Source: Diphasiastrum complanatum (Eukaryota; Streptophyta; Lycopodiopsida; Lycopodiales; Lycopodiaceae). From it: a stretch of 64,000 nt of DNA. Made by a program: the position numbers and the translations under genes. Within the stretch, counting starts at the first letter, position 1. Each line of letters begins with the position of its first letter. Under the pieces are notes generated by a model. That model searched no databases. It saw only the letters and a list, made by a program, of their open reading frames with translations, and was not told where the DNA came from. Shown here piece after piece: positions 1-11,334 of the stretch. The stretch spans positions 86,042,032-86,106,031 of the forward strand of contig CM055092.1 of the NCBI GenBank assembly GCA_029204225.1. The letters run 5' to 3'.

Positions 1-1290
1 TATAAAAATAATAATAAAACTCCGTGGCATGTGTATTGTAAGACCACGTATGAGTATTTGCCAATAAACTTCTACTATGGCATGTGTTTTGTAAGCCCAT
101 GGGTAGAAGCTTAAAATAATAAAATAACTTAAACTTAGGCTTAGAACTTAGACTTAAGAAACTTAAGCTTAGAAAAATTCTAAGTTATCTTAAGTCCCAA
201 GTTAGAAACTTCTAGAGTTCTAAGTTCTAAGTTCTAAGTTAGAAGTTTTTTAGAGGCCTTAGAATGGCTAGTTTAGAACTAATCCCATAAGCTAGTGGAT
301 GCCCCTCCTTGCTATAAGAGGAGAGGTATTTCTCATGTACACAACACTTTGAGATTATGCTAAATTGCTCTCTATTTGAGAAGTCATTCTATTACTTTTT
401 GTTCCCATTGGAAGGTGCATAGCTTGAGGGAAGGTGCTCGGGCCTCCTCTTGCCTCATTTCATTGGTTTTTATTGTGGCATATTTTTAATTGTTTATGCT
501 TAGTTTAGCCGCAATTGATATTTCCATTTCCCTTTCGGAGTTAGTATTAGTCTTACGGTTTGCTAGTTGGGAAGCCTTAGCAAACCTAGTTTAGTGTTGA
601 TACTTGCTAGTTGGGTAAGCCTAAGCAAGTTTATTTATTTTCCAAGTAGTGGCTAATTGGGTACTGCCTTAGCCACACCATTTTTATTCCAAACACCAGT
701 TGGGAAGCCTTGGTGCTCTCTCTTTGTTATTGTTCTTCATTTGCATATTGAAAGCTAGTTGGGTACCACCTTAGCCACACCATTTTTATTTCGAGCACCA
801 ATTGGGAAGCCTTGGTGCTCCCTCTTTGTTATTGTTCTTCATTTGCATATTGAAAGCTTGTAGAACTTAGAAGGTGGATGACCGGTCTACCACTATACTA
901 TGCACAAAACCCTCTTAGGCATAGCCACCGTAGTAGAATAGCTTTACTTTCAACAGGGAAGGTGCTCGGGCCTCCTCTTGTCTCCTTTTCATCAATTTTA
1001 TATTTTGGCATGTCTTTTATTGCTTCATTGCTTAGTTTAGCCTCAATCAATATTTTATCTCCCTTTGGGTGATAAATATGATTTATTTTAGGTAATTTGC
1101 TAGTTGGGTAAGCCTTAGGCACACCTTAGTTAGTTTTCATTCTGAGCACCAGCTGGAAAGCCTTGGTGCTCCCTTTTATTTATGTTCTTATTTTTAGTTA
1201 AAAGTGTGTAGATCTTAAAAGGTGGACAACTGGTCTACCACTATACTACAATCAAACCTTCATTAGACCTAGCCACCATAGCGTATATTA
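1..1290 (+). repeat. Degenerate direct repeats, LTR/leader-like, upstream of a gypsy relic
   Basis: Two related blocks start at about 428 and 956 with the same GGGAAGGTGCTCGGGCCTCC string and run to about 930 and 1290. Both end in a segment containing GGTCTACCACTATACTA. Inside the first block a unit of about 105 bp with CTTAGCCACACCATTTTTAT and GGGAAGCCTTGGTGCTC occurs twice (about 650-755 and 754-855). A third, more diverged copy lies near 1095-1205. The first 250 bases are made of short variants of CTTAAGCTTAGAA and carry no gene. The block lies just upstream of gypsy-type gag/protease sequence on the same strand, so it may be the 5' LTR or leader of that element. No LTR ends or primer binding site could be fixed. 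Confidence 0.6.
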
Positions 1291-1309
1291 TTCGTATGAT
1301 CATAATGCT

Positions 1310-2402
1310 CCAATGCTTGATCCAAATGCCCCAACCTATGATCCCAATCAAGATGTGTTTGCAACGCAACAATTTTCCGCAATACGCGCATGCTTTATCT
1401 ATGCAGGTAAACATCCTAGCATTCGCTACCCAGACAAACTTCATTTTCCACTAGCTTGTTAAAATTGTGGCATTGAACACCATGTGAAGGATTGCCCTTC
1501 TATATCTAAACCCCACTACTCATGTCTGCTCTGTGCAAGTAGAAATTTTGTTAGTCGAAACTCTGCCAATAGCCTGGGTCTTGACTCGTGCACAAACCCA
1601 ATGCCAAGCCCCTACCATTGCACCTATAGCAGAACACAACAACATACCATACCTCCAAGTGAAGGGTCTACGCCCATTGTGTATCCTCAACCATCTGAAG
1701 AAATTAGGTTGCAGCACAAATATCGTCAATAGATCCAAAATGTAGGTTCCACCTCCCATACAGCACCCCACACGCCTTTCAAGCATAAAACCCTTGAAGA
1801 CACTGAAGTCTGGAGACCTATTACAAGCTAATGTGACCCTCCCTTTCCACGTTTTATGGAAGCATGTGGGTCAGCGAAAACAACAACTCCAACCCACCGA
1901 AACCACCACCCCTGACAAGCTACATGAAATGCCATTATACCTAACCAATCTGCTCAGTGAAAGGGGCAATACCAAAATTCCAGCTACTCATCGCCAATCC
2001 CGAGAAGTAGTAGCTATGTTAGGTGGTGGCTCATGTGTCAATATCATCTCCATGTCTCTCATGTTGGAATGGAACTTGAGAGATAAACTCACCAAACCCA
2101 CTTGTCAGCTACGGATGGCTGATCAAAGCATGGTCCAACCCACAAGATTCCTCCCACAAATTTTGATCAAATTAGGAGGACTAAAATTCACCATAGACCT
2201 GCTTGTACTCGATATTCCTAGCAATGCCTATTCCTATGAGTTACTGCTTGGTCGACCATGGCTTACCAATGCAAAGGTCGTTCACGATTGGAGCAAAGGC
2301 CGAGTCACCTTTGGTAATCGAGACAACTCCGTTACCATTGATTCATCTAGGAAACTCATGTTGAATTCACACGTGTGGGATGCCCTACACATGTACTTTT
2401 GA
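1310..2402 (+). pseudogene. Ty3/gypsy relic: gag zinc-knuckle region and retropepsin-like protease
   Basis: Around 1474-1545 the plus strand reads like a gag nucleocapsid: a Cys/His cluster (NCGIEHHVKDC) with an in-frame stop directly before it, followed by a second CLLC pair. The frame then shifts. An open frame at 1794-2402 (202 codons) has the gypsy aspartic protease fold: GGGSCVNIIS near residue 77, a hydrophobic ILIKLGGLKFTIDLLVLDI stretch and the C-terminal YELLLGRPWL motif. The family active site normally starts with Asp (DGG or DSG). Here that Asp is replaced by Gly, so the enzyme would be inactive. Stops, frameshifts and loss of everything after protease make this a dead fragment. 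It ends at 2402, just before copia sequence on the other strand begins near 2487. Confidence 0.75.
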
Positions 2403-2486
2403 TCTCCTAAGCCCAATAATACCATAAAGATCAAACTAGCATTGATTAACAATAGGAAAGCTGATCATACAAGAAATATTATTGTG

Positions 2487-4310
2487 TTACAAGCAAGATC
2501 TGTCAACAAAACATGAAACTAAGTACAATAAATGCCTCAACTCGACTAGAGAGAGTATGATTCTTATTGTCACCATCTTTGCTACAGGAGCAAAGGTTTC
2601 TTCATAGTAAAGGCCATATATTTGTGCAAAGCCTTTAGCACATAATCTTGCCTTGTACTTGTTGATGGAGCCATCATGATTGTACTTGATGTTGAACACC
2701 CACTTGCATCCAATGATGTGCATGTTAGGTGGTGGATCCACTAGCTCCCATGTGTGGTTGGTGATCAAGGCATCATATTCAATCTTCACGGCCTCATACC
2801 ACTTCTTGGTATTGAGGGCTTCTTGGACATCTTTGGGCTCCTCATGAGAAACAAAATAAGCATAAGTGGAATCAAGATCCACTTGTTTTCCTTTGTCATC
2901 ATAAGTGAGCCTCTTATGCTCGGATCTCTCCCTCATGGATCTTCTAGGAGTGAAAATTTGAGGACTTCCATATTCAAATCTCGACTCCTCCATATGTTGA
3001 TTGTCTTCAATAAAAAAAGGTGATAGATTTTGAGGTTGCTTGATCTCGGCCCCTCCAAGATTGGACTTTGCTTCTTCATGAAAAACTACATCTCTACTTT
3101 CAATTAATTTGAAAGTAGAGAGCATGTAGATTCGATAGGCTTTCGTTGGATGAATATCCAACCATTACTCCTTTGCTTGCACAAGGATCATCCTTCTTTC
3201 TCGTTTCCAAGGGAATATGGACAAAGCATATGCATCCAAATACTCTAAGGTGATCAACCTTAGGTTTCTTCAAATAAAGTGCTTCATATGGTGACTTTCC
3301 TTCAAGTGCAACATGAGGGAGTCGATTGCAAAGATAGTTTGAACAATTGATGGCCTCACCCCAAAAGTCTTTTGGCAAGGATGCCTCAATTCTAATGGTT
3401 TTGGCACATTCACAGAAGGTTCTATTCTTTCTTTCAGCCAACCCATTTTGAGATGGTGTATATGCACAAGAAAACTCCCTTTTAATGCCTTCAAGATCAC
3501 AATAATCATGAAATTTATTGGAAGTGTACTCACCATCTCCATCACTTCTAAGAATCTTGATTTTGTATGAAAATTGCTTTTCAACTAGAGCTTTGAACTT
3601 TAGAAAATAGTCAAACACCATAGACTTTGAAGCTAGAAGATATAACCAAGTAAATCTTGTGAGATCATCAATGAAAGCTACAAAGCAAGTAGCACCACCC
3701 TTGCTCTTTGAAGATGAGAAGTGCACATCCGAGTGTATGAGCTCCAATGGATGTGTAGTCTTGATAGATGACTTTGAATCGACTCTTCTTCTTGAAGCAA
3801 TTGGTGGCATAATGCCCCTTCTTGCCACAAAAGAAACACTTGATGTTTTTCTTCTTCTTCTTGGATGTGAAAGCTTGAGAGGACTCATCCTCTTCTCCTT
3901 TCTCCTTGGAAATAAGATTGTTCTTGCTTGAAGAGGGTTGGTGTTGATTCTTACTTCTTGTCTTGTGCTTGTCTTTAGTAAAGAGGGCTTTACCATCAAT
4001 GTTGAGAGACAATCTTTCCATTTTCAAGAGTTTATACTCTTGTCTTGATTCTTCAGAAATGAGCACACTTTGGAGTGCTTCCAAACTTGGTAGCTCCTCC
4101 TTAATGGCATAACTCTGAACAAGGTTGTCATATTCCTCCTTTAACCCATTAAGTATGACTTGAACAAGTTCATTTTGGTTGATGGAGTCTCCTATGCATG
4201 ACAATTCTCTATGGAGGTCTTTAACTCTCATTACATAAGCTGAAGCACATTCCTGCTTCGCACGCTATTGAACATCTTCCAATTACGGACTTGATGTCAT
4301 CTTTGTAGCT
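2487..4310 (-). pseudogene. Ty1/copia relic A: gag, integrase core and start of RT
   Basis: Read on the minus strand, 4310-3790 is a copia gag (UBN2-like) ending in an intact CX2CX4HX4C knuckle (CFFCGKKGHYATNC). The sequence then passes into the integrase core at about 3755 after a frame change. Its catalytic residues are visible: Asp in ELIHSDVHF, Asp in RSDGDGEY and Glu in NGLAERKNRT. The normal protease and the H2C2 pre-integrase region are missing, so about 600 bp has been lost between gag and integrase. From about 3165 to 2520 comes the integrase-RT linker and the first RT motifs ([29 protein letters not shown]). The RT breaks off before its YVDD motif. No LTR was found for this copy. 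Its gag starts abruptly beside relic B. Confidence 0.85.
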
Positions 4311-4559
4311 CGCCCAGCTTGCATCACTGTAGTGGTGCAGCTCAAATTCTTTTCTTTCATTTCCTGCTCTATAGGTTAATCCCGTACTTTGGGTACCCTT
4401 CAGATATTGTAGGATTCATTTTGCCATTTGCCAATGTGCCATGCCAGGATTGGAAGAGAATTGGCTTAAGGCGTAAACAGAGAAAGCTAGATCAGGTCTG
4501 GTACAAATTGTAAGGTACATCAGACAGTCGATTAGATTTTGGTAGGGTATACTTGCCAT

Positions 4560-5320
4560 CTTCTATTTTTCTTCTTCTGTTTTTGGGCAATCTTGCTTCG
4601 TCAGCTTGGCTCCAGCTATCATTGGTGTGGCCTTTTCTTTGCAATCCAGCATGTGATACTGCTTGAGCACTTTTTTGGCATATTTAGACTGACTCAAATG
4701 CACTTCATCTTTTATTCAATCTCTTCTGATCGAGGCATTTTGTTGTCTCTCCTAAATTTGTGATTTCATAATTCTCAAAAATCTGACTCTTCGTGTCTTT
4801 GATCAGCATCAAAAAATTTCCTATCATGAGGGAATCATCCACAAAAATAGTCAGTATCACAAAATCTTTTCCTACTCTTTTTATGTAGACATTACAGTCT
4901 GGTTGTATAGGATTGAGGTCTAGAGACTTCAGAAGACTATCGAGCTTCTTGTACCAAGCTCGTGATGCCTGCTTTAGACCATAAATGCATCTCTGCAACC
5001 GATAGACATATTGTCGATTGTCGGGGTCTTCAAATCCTTCAGGCTGCTTCATGAAGATTTCTTCCTCTAGATCTCCGTGGAGAAAGGCTGTCTTCACATC
5101 AATCTGTTGAATTTTCAGATTATGTTGTGTGGCGTATGCAAGGAGTAGTTGTATGCTTGTCATCTTGACCATCGACAAATATGTGTCGAAATAATCAACA
5201 CCATACCTTTGTGTATAGCCCTTCGCGACAAGTCTTGCCTTTTAACGGCCAACAATGTCATCTGATTTTATTTTCTTCTTGTACACGATTGATTCTTTAG
5301 GGAATGCTTTCAAGCTTTAT
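4560..5320 (-). pseudogene. Ty1/copia relic B: reverse transcriptase fragment
   Basis: On the minus strand, 5320-5180 encodes KARLVAKGYTQRYGVDY after a stop. A frame from 5178 to 4705 then carries the copia RT core: QIDVKTAFLHGDLEEEI, MKQPEGF, YGLKQASRAWY and the catalytic FVDDSLMIG (Phe in place of the usual Tyr). After a frameshift the thumb-like part continues to about 4565 (EVHLSQSKYAKKVLKQY, KATPMIAGAKL). It is missing everything before and after RT. It lies upstream of relic A in reading direction, so RT sits ahead of gag. The two are therefore separate insertions or rearranged copies, not one element. Confidence 0.85.
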
Positions 5321-5329
5321 AATTGTCAA

Positions 5330-6040
5330 TGATTGTTCATTCTCCTAGAAATTCTAAAAATTGATTGTTCATAATGTGATTACATTAAGATACATCATTG
5401 CAACAATGCAAAAAACTATTCATACAACCTTTTGTCTAGACTACTACATGTGCATTTCTTTTTTATTAAAGTGGTCAACTTGATTTTATTAATATCACTA
5501 TTACCTCATTTACATTGTATATCAATCCAACCAGTGCTCATGCTCTTTTTTTCTGCAAGTCAGTTGGTTTCCTGTAGTTTCCTAGTTCAGTTTATGTTTT
5601 TTTCTCAAACCTCCAAGTTCTCACAACTTTCAAAGTTGGTTGGTTTTTTCAGTGAAGTTAAAAAGTGCATTTGCAAATTGCGAAATTCTCTAGATCATGC
5701 GCAATTTGAAAATTGGTAGAAAATTCAAATAGTCTAAAACCCTCAATAACAAACATATATTTGAAGTACTTTAAACTAGGTTTGCCAAAAGAGACTTAAA
5801 GATTAATGCTGCTTAATGTAACATTATGCTACTTAATGTAACATGTATATCTATCATCCTAAAAGTCAATATGAAACATATGTAATTCAATGAATTATGT
5901 TAAAGTATTCTGCATCACTGCTACCTAGATTTTTAGCCGGTTCTTAGACTTTTGGTTTCTTGATTGTTTCAAGATCAATCGGTAAATTTTAAAACTAACC
6001 GGTTGGTTGTAGGACTTTGCCGGTTCTTTGTGAGGACTAA
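5330..6040. other. Noncoding AT-rich spacer
   Basis: I see no protein family, RNA gene or clear repeat here beyond short duplications such as the TAATGTAACAT motif near 5810-5845. Open frames in this stretch are short and show no conserved motif. Confidence 0.5.
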
Positions 6041-6043
6041 ATC

Positions 6044-6125
6044 CACGGGGGTGTGGCTTAGTTGGTTAGCTTGGCATCCAAAGTTCCTTTAGTCCCAAGA
6101 TCAAGCCCCCGTTGGAACCCAAGAT
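6044..6125 (+). mobile_element. Candidate tRNA-derived SINE head or tRNA pseudogene
   Basis: The stretch has a Pol III A-box-like TGGCTTAGTTGGTTAG (6053-6068) and, about 30 bases later, a B-box-like AGATCAAGCCCCCGT (from 6098). The spacing fits a tRNA-type internal promoter. The B box departs from GGTTCGANTCC, and paired acceptor ends are not clear, so it is not a functional tRNA gene. A plant SINE head is the better guess. The 3' end of the element could not be set. Confidence 0.4.
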
Positions 6126-6239
6126 GCATTTACATTGTATATCAAGTTACAATTTTTTTTCTATTGCAACAATCAACTTAATTGTGTTACAATCACTAGT
6201 AGATTATGTATATTGTATATAAAGTTACACCCATAAAAT

Positions 6240-6545
6240 AGTACGGAAAAGCTTTCGAGTTCCGTAGTTTGGGCTGAAACCCAGAAGGTAATCAGAGTCA
6301 GTTTGAGGAAAATCCCACTTTATTAATAAATCTGAGAAGGTTACATTTCAAGTGTGTGACCGACCCTAGTCTCCGAGGCGCTGGCATGCCAAGGCGCGCG
6401 CCAGGACAACATTCCAACAAGGGAGGCTGAGACTTGGTTGGAGCTCGCCCTGAGTCACAACCCGCACTCCCCTATAGTATTGGTGGGATTCGCCACCTCC
6501 CCTCATACCAAGTGCTCTGCCAAGGCTGGTAAAGCACGTTTTCTC
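6240..6545 (-). mobile_element. Candidate tRNA-derived SINE, minus strand
   Basis: Read on the minus strand, 6545-6480 resembles the 5' half of a tRNA-type SINE: a degenerate A box ending in CTTGGCAGAGC, then CTTGGTATGAGGGG and a B-box-like GGTGGCGAATCCCACC (6482-6497). A body that is GC-rich for this window follows, down to about 6300, including GGCGCGCGCC at 6393-6402. The composition contrasts with the flanks. The boundary at the low-coordinate end and any target duplication are not resolved. Confidence 0.45.
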
Positions 6546-6675
6546 TCTCTAGGATTTTCTCTCTCTAAAATTTATTGATCCCCAGGCTTCCTTTAATCAT
6601 GCCTAGATCGTGATGCCCTACCCAACTCATCTAGAGTGGGAAACTATGCTCATATTGCTCACGACCAACTATGAA

Positions 6676-6747
6676 CAATTGAATTTTTTTTTTCTCTCGA
6701 AAGCACAATTGAATTTTTTTTTTCTCTCGAAAGCACAATTGAATTTT
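6676..6747. repeat. Exact 30-bp tandem repeat, about 2.4 copies
   Basis: A 30-bp unit beginning CAATTGAATTTTTTTTTTCT and ending in CGAAAGCA starts at 6676 and again at 6706. A partial third copy starts at 6736. The full copies are identical, which points to recent slippage or unequal exchange. No coding function. Confidence 0.9.
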
Positions 6748-6749
6748 TA

Positions 6750-8229
6750 ACAATAATCTCCACCCATGATGCTTATTATGAGTAAATTGTATAGTTTCAA
6801 CACTACAATATCTGCATTGATGTATCACATAATGCAAAATATGATACAATCATCTCAAAACTATTCATACCCTAGCCCAGCTACGTGGGAATCTCTCACC
6901 AAACTCAAAATAAATTGACGTTTCCAGGTTAACACCTTTCTAAAGAACACTCAAAACGTCCCTTTGGACAAAACAATGCTTTTTTATTGCCTGCCAAGTT
7001 GCCTCTGTCCATTGGTAATATCCACTAGACACCGGTTGTCCGTATATTCAAAGCAGCTTGCAAACTTGTGTAGGCCAATGGGAAGCATAGAAACATGTCC
7101 AGGGCAATGGGAAGCAATATAGAATAGGCAAAATATAGGAATATTCCTAAATAAGCTCTCAGATTTTTGCTGGGTTCCATGTCTAATTATAGCCTGCACG
7201 TTGCAGCTAAAGATTTCAATCGCAAAAAATCAAAATCTTGTCAATTGATAGGTCCTTGATGATCATCACCTATCCAATACCTCTGGTGATGAGGACTACG
7301 ATACAAATATCAGTCAAATCTAGAGTTATAAATAGATTAGATTGTGACCACTGACCATTCTGCAAGCTAGTTTAGGACAATAATTGTACAGTGGTTACTC
7401 GTGGTTTGTACGAAATCCTGATTGGTGGATTCTATAATGTACTGTTTCCATATAATTCGAGTCTGAAGCTGATAGGATGGTCATAATTATCTATTCTTGA
7501 TTGATTAGATAATTTGGAGTCGGACCAATCTATGAGCTAGTTTACCAACAATTGTTTAGAAGATAAATAGGACCATTCTATGAGCTAGTTTACCAACAGA
7601 TGTATACAAATTAAAATTAAATACAAGTAGTTTATACTAGTGATTTACACAAAGTATTGACGGTCTCTCTAGAGATCCAAAAATTGTGCAATTGCTCTCT
7701 AGATTTTCAATTCACACCTGTTTTCAGTGTAAATCAGCAGTGGAGAGATAAGACTGCGCAATCAGGCACAAGAAGGTCGGTTGTTGAATCTGTTTCCTTA
7801 CTAGATGGGCAACGGAAACACGAGTAGAATGGTAAACGGGCGTTGAGGAGTTGAACTCTTCACTGCTGCGTTATATTGTTGCTCCCTTGTGATGAGATCA
7901 TCATGGTAGAAATTGAAGGATCCAGGACAAAGACATGACCGTGAAGATTGATCTCAGCAAATGCTCACAAGTGGGTAGTGTTAGGATGAACACAGAGTTT
8001 ATAACTCGATTGTGACGCAAGGCTAGAGACTATCGCACGAGGCTGAAGACGCATATCTCGGGGAAGTGTAAATGCGAGGGAGGAGTATAGTGCGTCGGTA
8101 ATTGCCTGCCTGCATGTCGATATAAGGAAGTGTAAAAGGACAGCAAGAACACTCCGAGAGGTCTTAATTAGAGAAGAAGAGAGACCGATGTTACGAGGTG
8201 AAACGTAACGGCATAGAAGCGGCTCTATA

Positions 8230-8230
<1 letters not shown>
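6750..8230. other. Noncoding 5' flank of MFS gene 1
   Basis: No gene or transposon protein is visible. The stretch from about 7640 to 8540 probably holds promoter and leader sequence of the downstream transporter, but I see no TATA box I would defend. Confidence 0.4.

Positions 8231-8234
<4 letters not shown>

Positions 8235-8288
<54 letters not shown>
8235..8288. repeat. Compound microsatellite (GT)n(GA)n
   Basis: About 13 GT units (8235-8260) run directly into about 14 GA units (8261-8288). It lies about 250 bp upstream of the MFS gene 1 start codon, within its likely promoter or 5' leader. Confidence 0.95.
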
Positions 8289-8540
8289 TATCTCAGTTTT
8301 AGGAAGACGATTTAACGCTGTATTTGGGCTCAAGCACAGACGACCTCGCACTAGTTGATAGAAACACTTGAAAGTAGCTGAATGCACAGACTACAGACAG
8401 TCGATCTTGCAGGCAAACAATCGACAAATCGATTGAGCTAACGAACTGTGAGGAAATAATTACGGATTGAGAAAAGAATCTCTCCTTTACCTCCTGCTTT
8501 CTCTCTCATATATTATTGTTGCATTTTGATCTGTCTCAAG

Positions 8541-8867
8541 ATGGCAGCTTCAAGAGCCTCCCACATCATTGCAAAGTGGGTGGGATTTGTGACTGCCATT
8601 TGGGTGCAAGCAATCGCAGGCAATAATTACTCTTTCTCAAACTATTCCGTGGAGTTGAAAGCAATCTTGCAGTACAATCAGCTAGAGCTCAACAGCCTGG
8701 GCGTGGCCAAAGATGTGGGCAAGGCGCTGGGTTTGCTGGCTGGTGTGTGCTCGGATTACTTCCCTCCTTGGGCGATCCTTCTCACAGGCGCCTTAGAAGG
8801 GCTATTGGGATACGGTGCCCAATGGCTCGTTGTATCCCAGAGAATAGCACCACGGCCATTCTGGCAG

Positions 8868-8956
<89 letters not shown>

Positions 8957-11334
8957 GAAATTTTCTTTGAGGTTTCTGATTCTCACTGATCAACTGAGTT
9001 TGCGTGGCTGGTGTGTTTTGCAGATGTGCGTGATGATGTGCATGGGAGGGAACAGCACCACATGGATGAATACTGCCGTTCTCGTAACGTGCATGCGAAA
9101 TTTCAAAAGCAATCGCGGACCAGTTGTAGGTATCTTGAAGGGATACATCGGCTTGAGCACGGCTATCTTCACAGACCTCTGCACTGCTTTGTTCACTAGC
9201 GATGCTGCATCTTTTGTCCTCATGTTGGCTATTATTCCTTTCAATATCTGTGTGGTTGCGATGCTTTTCCTAGTACCTGTGGAATCATCTGTTGGCGTTG
9301 AGGAGAAAAAAGAGGAAAAAAATTGCTTAGTCCAGCTGAATCTGATCGCAACAAGTCTAGCAATCTATCTGTTAGTGTTTGATTTACAAGGTTCCCTCGG
9401 AAGCTCGGCCTCGAAGCTTTTCGCAGTTTTCATGCTATTGTTCCTTGCTGCACCACTGATTGTTCCTATCAGGCTCTTGCTCGTGGACATGTGCAAACGA
9501 AGAGAAACAAATGGCGGTTTCATAGAAGAGACAGTAGTATTGAGCATCGAAGATGAGAAAACGACGCCTCTCCTCTCTACTATCGAGGATGATAATCATT
9601 GCAAGGAGCAACCTGTTCCTCCGAGAGATCCAGAGATAGTCGAAGACACGCAGGCCTGTGACAAGAAAATCCTAAGACTGGGTGATGAGCACAATTTGGG
9701 AGAGGCGCTTCAGACCCTGGACTTTTGGCTTCTCTTCATAGGATTCTTGAGCGGGGTGGGTACGGGAATGGTGGTCATTAACAACCTTGGGCAGATCGGC
9801 CAGGCGCTGGGGCACAAAAGCGTGGCAGTATTCGTGTCTTTGTTTAGCATCTGGGGCTTTTTTGGACGAATTGGATCGGGACTTTTATCCGAGCACTACA
9901 TCAGGTATTTTGCTATATATCTTACTAGAAGCCTTTCATCTACTAAACTGCCATTTCTGATATTTTTGCCAACACATCTCTTCACAAAACCTTTGATCAT
10001 ATGCTCACAATCAGAACGCGGCGCCGCTTGTGCTATCTCTCTGAATTTCACACCCTCGTTCATGAAAGATCATCTTCTAGCACCAATCTGATACTAATAT
10101 TTGAAGATCGGTTCGTTGCATCATTTAGTGGCTGTAATTTTAGTTCGTGACATTAATCAAATCTCAATGAAAATGATATTTAATACTTCTGAAAAAAAGG
10201 AGAAGCCAGTCTCATCAATCAGATAAAGTTGCGTATAATATTAGATAACCAAATAAATTTGCATACTATAATCTTGGACTAGGAAACCACAGATCTCAAT
10301 GAGCTACATTGAGAATGATTACGATAAATTTCGCTGATGATTATGGCTAGAAAAATGTCTATCTTTTGACACGTATCATACTATCCTAGGCATTGCATAT
10401 CGCAATTGAAATCAATGGCGAGATAACAACAATACTTGCAACAAGCAATCGATACACGTCCATGGCCATTGGCTACCAAGTTTTTTGCACTGACCAAATA
10501 TCCGACCAACGCTTGATACAAATTAAACTCAGAATTAATCTACAATTGTTTAGATGAATGCCAAAATCACAAATTTAAGAAAAATAAAACACATATATTG
10601 AATACTATAAGCAATACTCATTTTTCTTCCCTTCTTTTGCTACCCTCCAGCAGCAATACTCATTCATAATGCCGTACTAATCTGCATACCTTTACCAGAA
10701 AATCTTCACAATCTGAGACTAACTAACTTTGTTTGTTTGCAATTTGCTTTACAGGTCAAGAGGGCTAGCAAGGCCCGTATGGCTAGCAGGCTCACAGATA
10801 CTAATGATAACAGCCTTCATAATGCTGGCTATGGCGTTACCAGGATCGCTATACATGGGCTCTATCGTGGTGGGCATCAGCTATGGCGTGAGGCTGGCGA
10901 TCAGCGTGCCCATCGCATCAGAGCTTTTCGGCCTGAAAAACTTCGGCATGCTCTACAATTTCCTCATACTCAACATCCCTCTCGGCTCCTTCCTCTTCTC
11001 TGGCCTTTTGGCCGGATACCTTTACGATAGAGAGGCCGGGAGGCCCTCGGCTGTGGGCCCAAATTCGACTATGGACGCCACATTTAGCGGCCGCTTCGGC
11101 CAAATTGGCGGCATCTTCGCCTCATTTAGCGGGCCGCTAGGCGCAGCCCATGCCCAGACCTGCACCGGTGGTCACTGTTTCCGGATAGTGTTTATCATAA
11201 TGGCGGGCGTGTGTCTATTGGGCTGTCTATTCGACATTGTTTTAGTGGGCCGGACCAAGGCCCTCTATTCATCCTTACAAACTGGGGCCAAAGGGAAAAT
11301 TAAGCCCAGCCCATATCTAAATAAAAAGACCTAA
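8541..11334 (+). CDS. MFS transporter, nodulin-like/NFD4-like, paralogue 1 (three exons)
   Basis: Exons by GT-AG rules and homology to paralogue 2: 8541-8867, 9024-9904, 10755-11334, joining to 595 codons plus TAA. Introns are phase 0 and phase 2. The start is the ATG at 8541, matching the one in paralogue 2. The protein is a multi-pass membrane transporter with about twelve helices: an N-terminal nodulin-like half (GNNYSFSNYS at 27-36, GGNSTTWMN at 117-125, GILKGYIGLST from 145) and a C-terminal MFS half (GDEHNLGEALQTLDFW and GVGTGMVVINNLGQ at about 335-375, SELFGLKNFG at 458-467, CTGGHCF at 539-545). A hydrophilic acidic loop links the halves. The family includes Arabidopsis NFD4 and the At5g14120 group; substrates are mostly unknown. 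The loop before CTGGHCF (about 498-538) is longer than I recall in Arabidopsis relatives. Intact as read; naive translation through intron 1 would add a false Ser-Leu tract. Confidence 0.92.
8871..8953. repeat. (CT)n microsatellite inside intron 1 of MFS gene 1
   Basis: About 41 CT units start three bases after the GT splice donor and fill more than half of the 156-bp intron. Paralogue 2 has a 100-bp intron with only a short CCCTCTCTCTCTTCCC stretch at the same place, so the tract expanded after duplication. It stays open in frame and would be mistranslated as a Ser-Leu repeat. Confidence 0.95.

Noticed and set aside
6044-6125. Functional tRNA gene
   Set aside because: The B box is off consensus and no acceptor stem pairing is apparent.
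8526-10091. Single 521-codon frame as one protein
   Set aside because: It reads through intron 1 (CT microsatellite) and into intron 2. Splice sites and paralogue 2 show the true three-exon structure.
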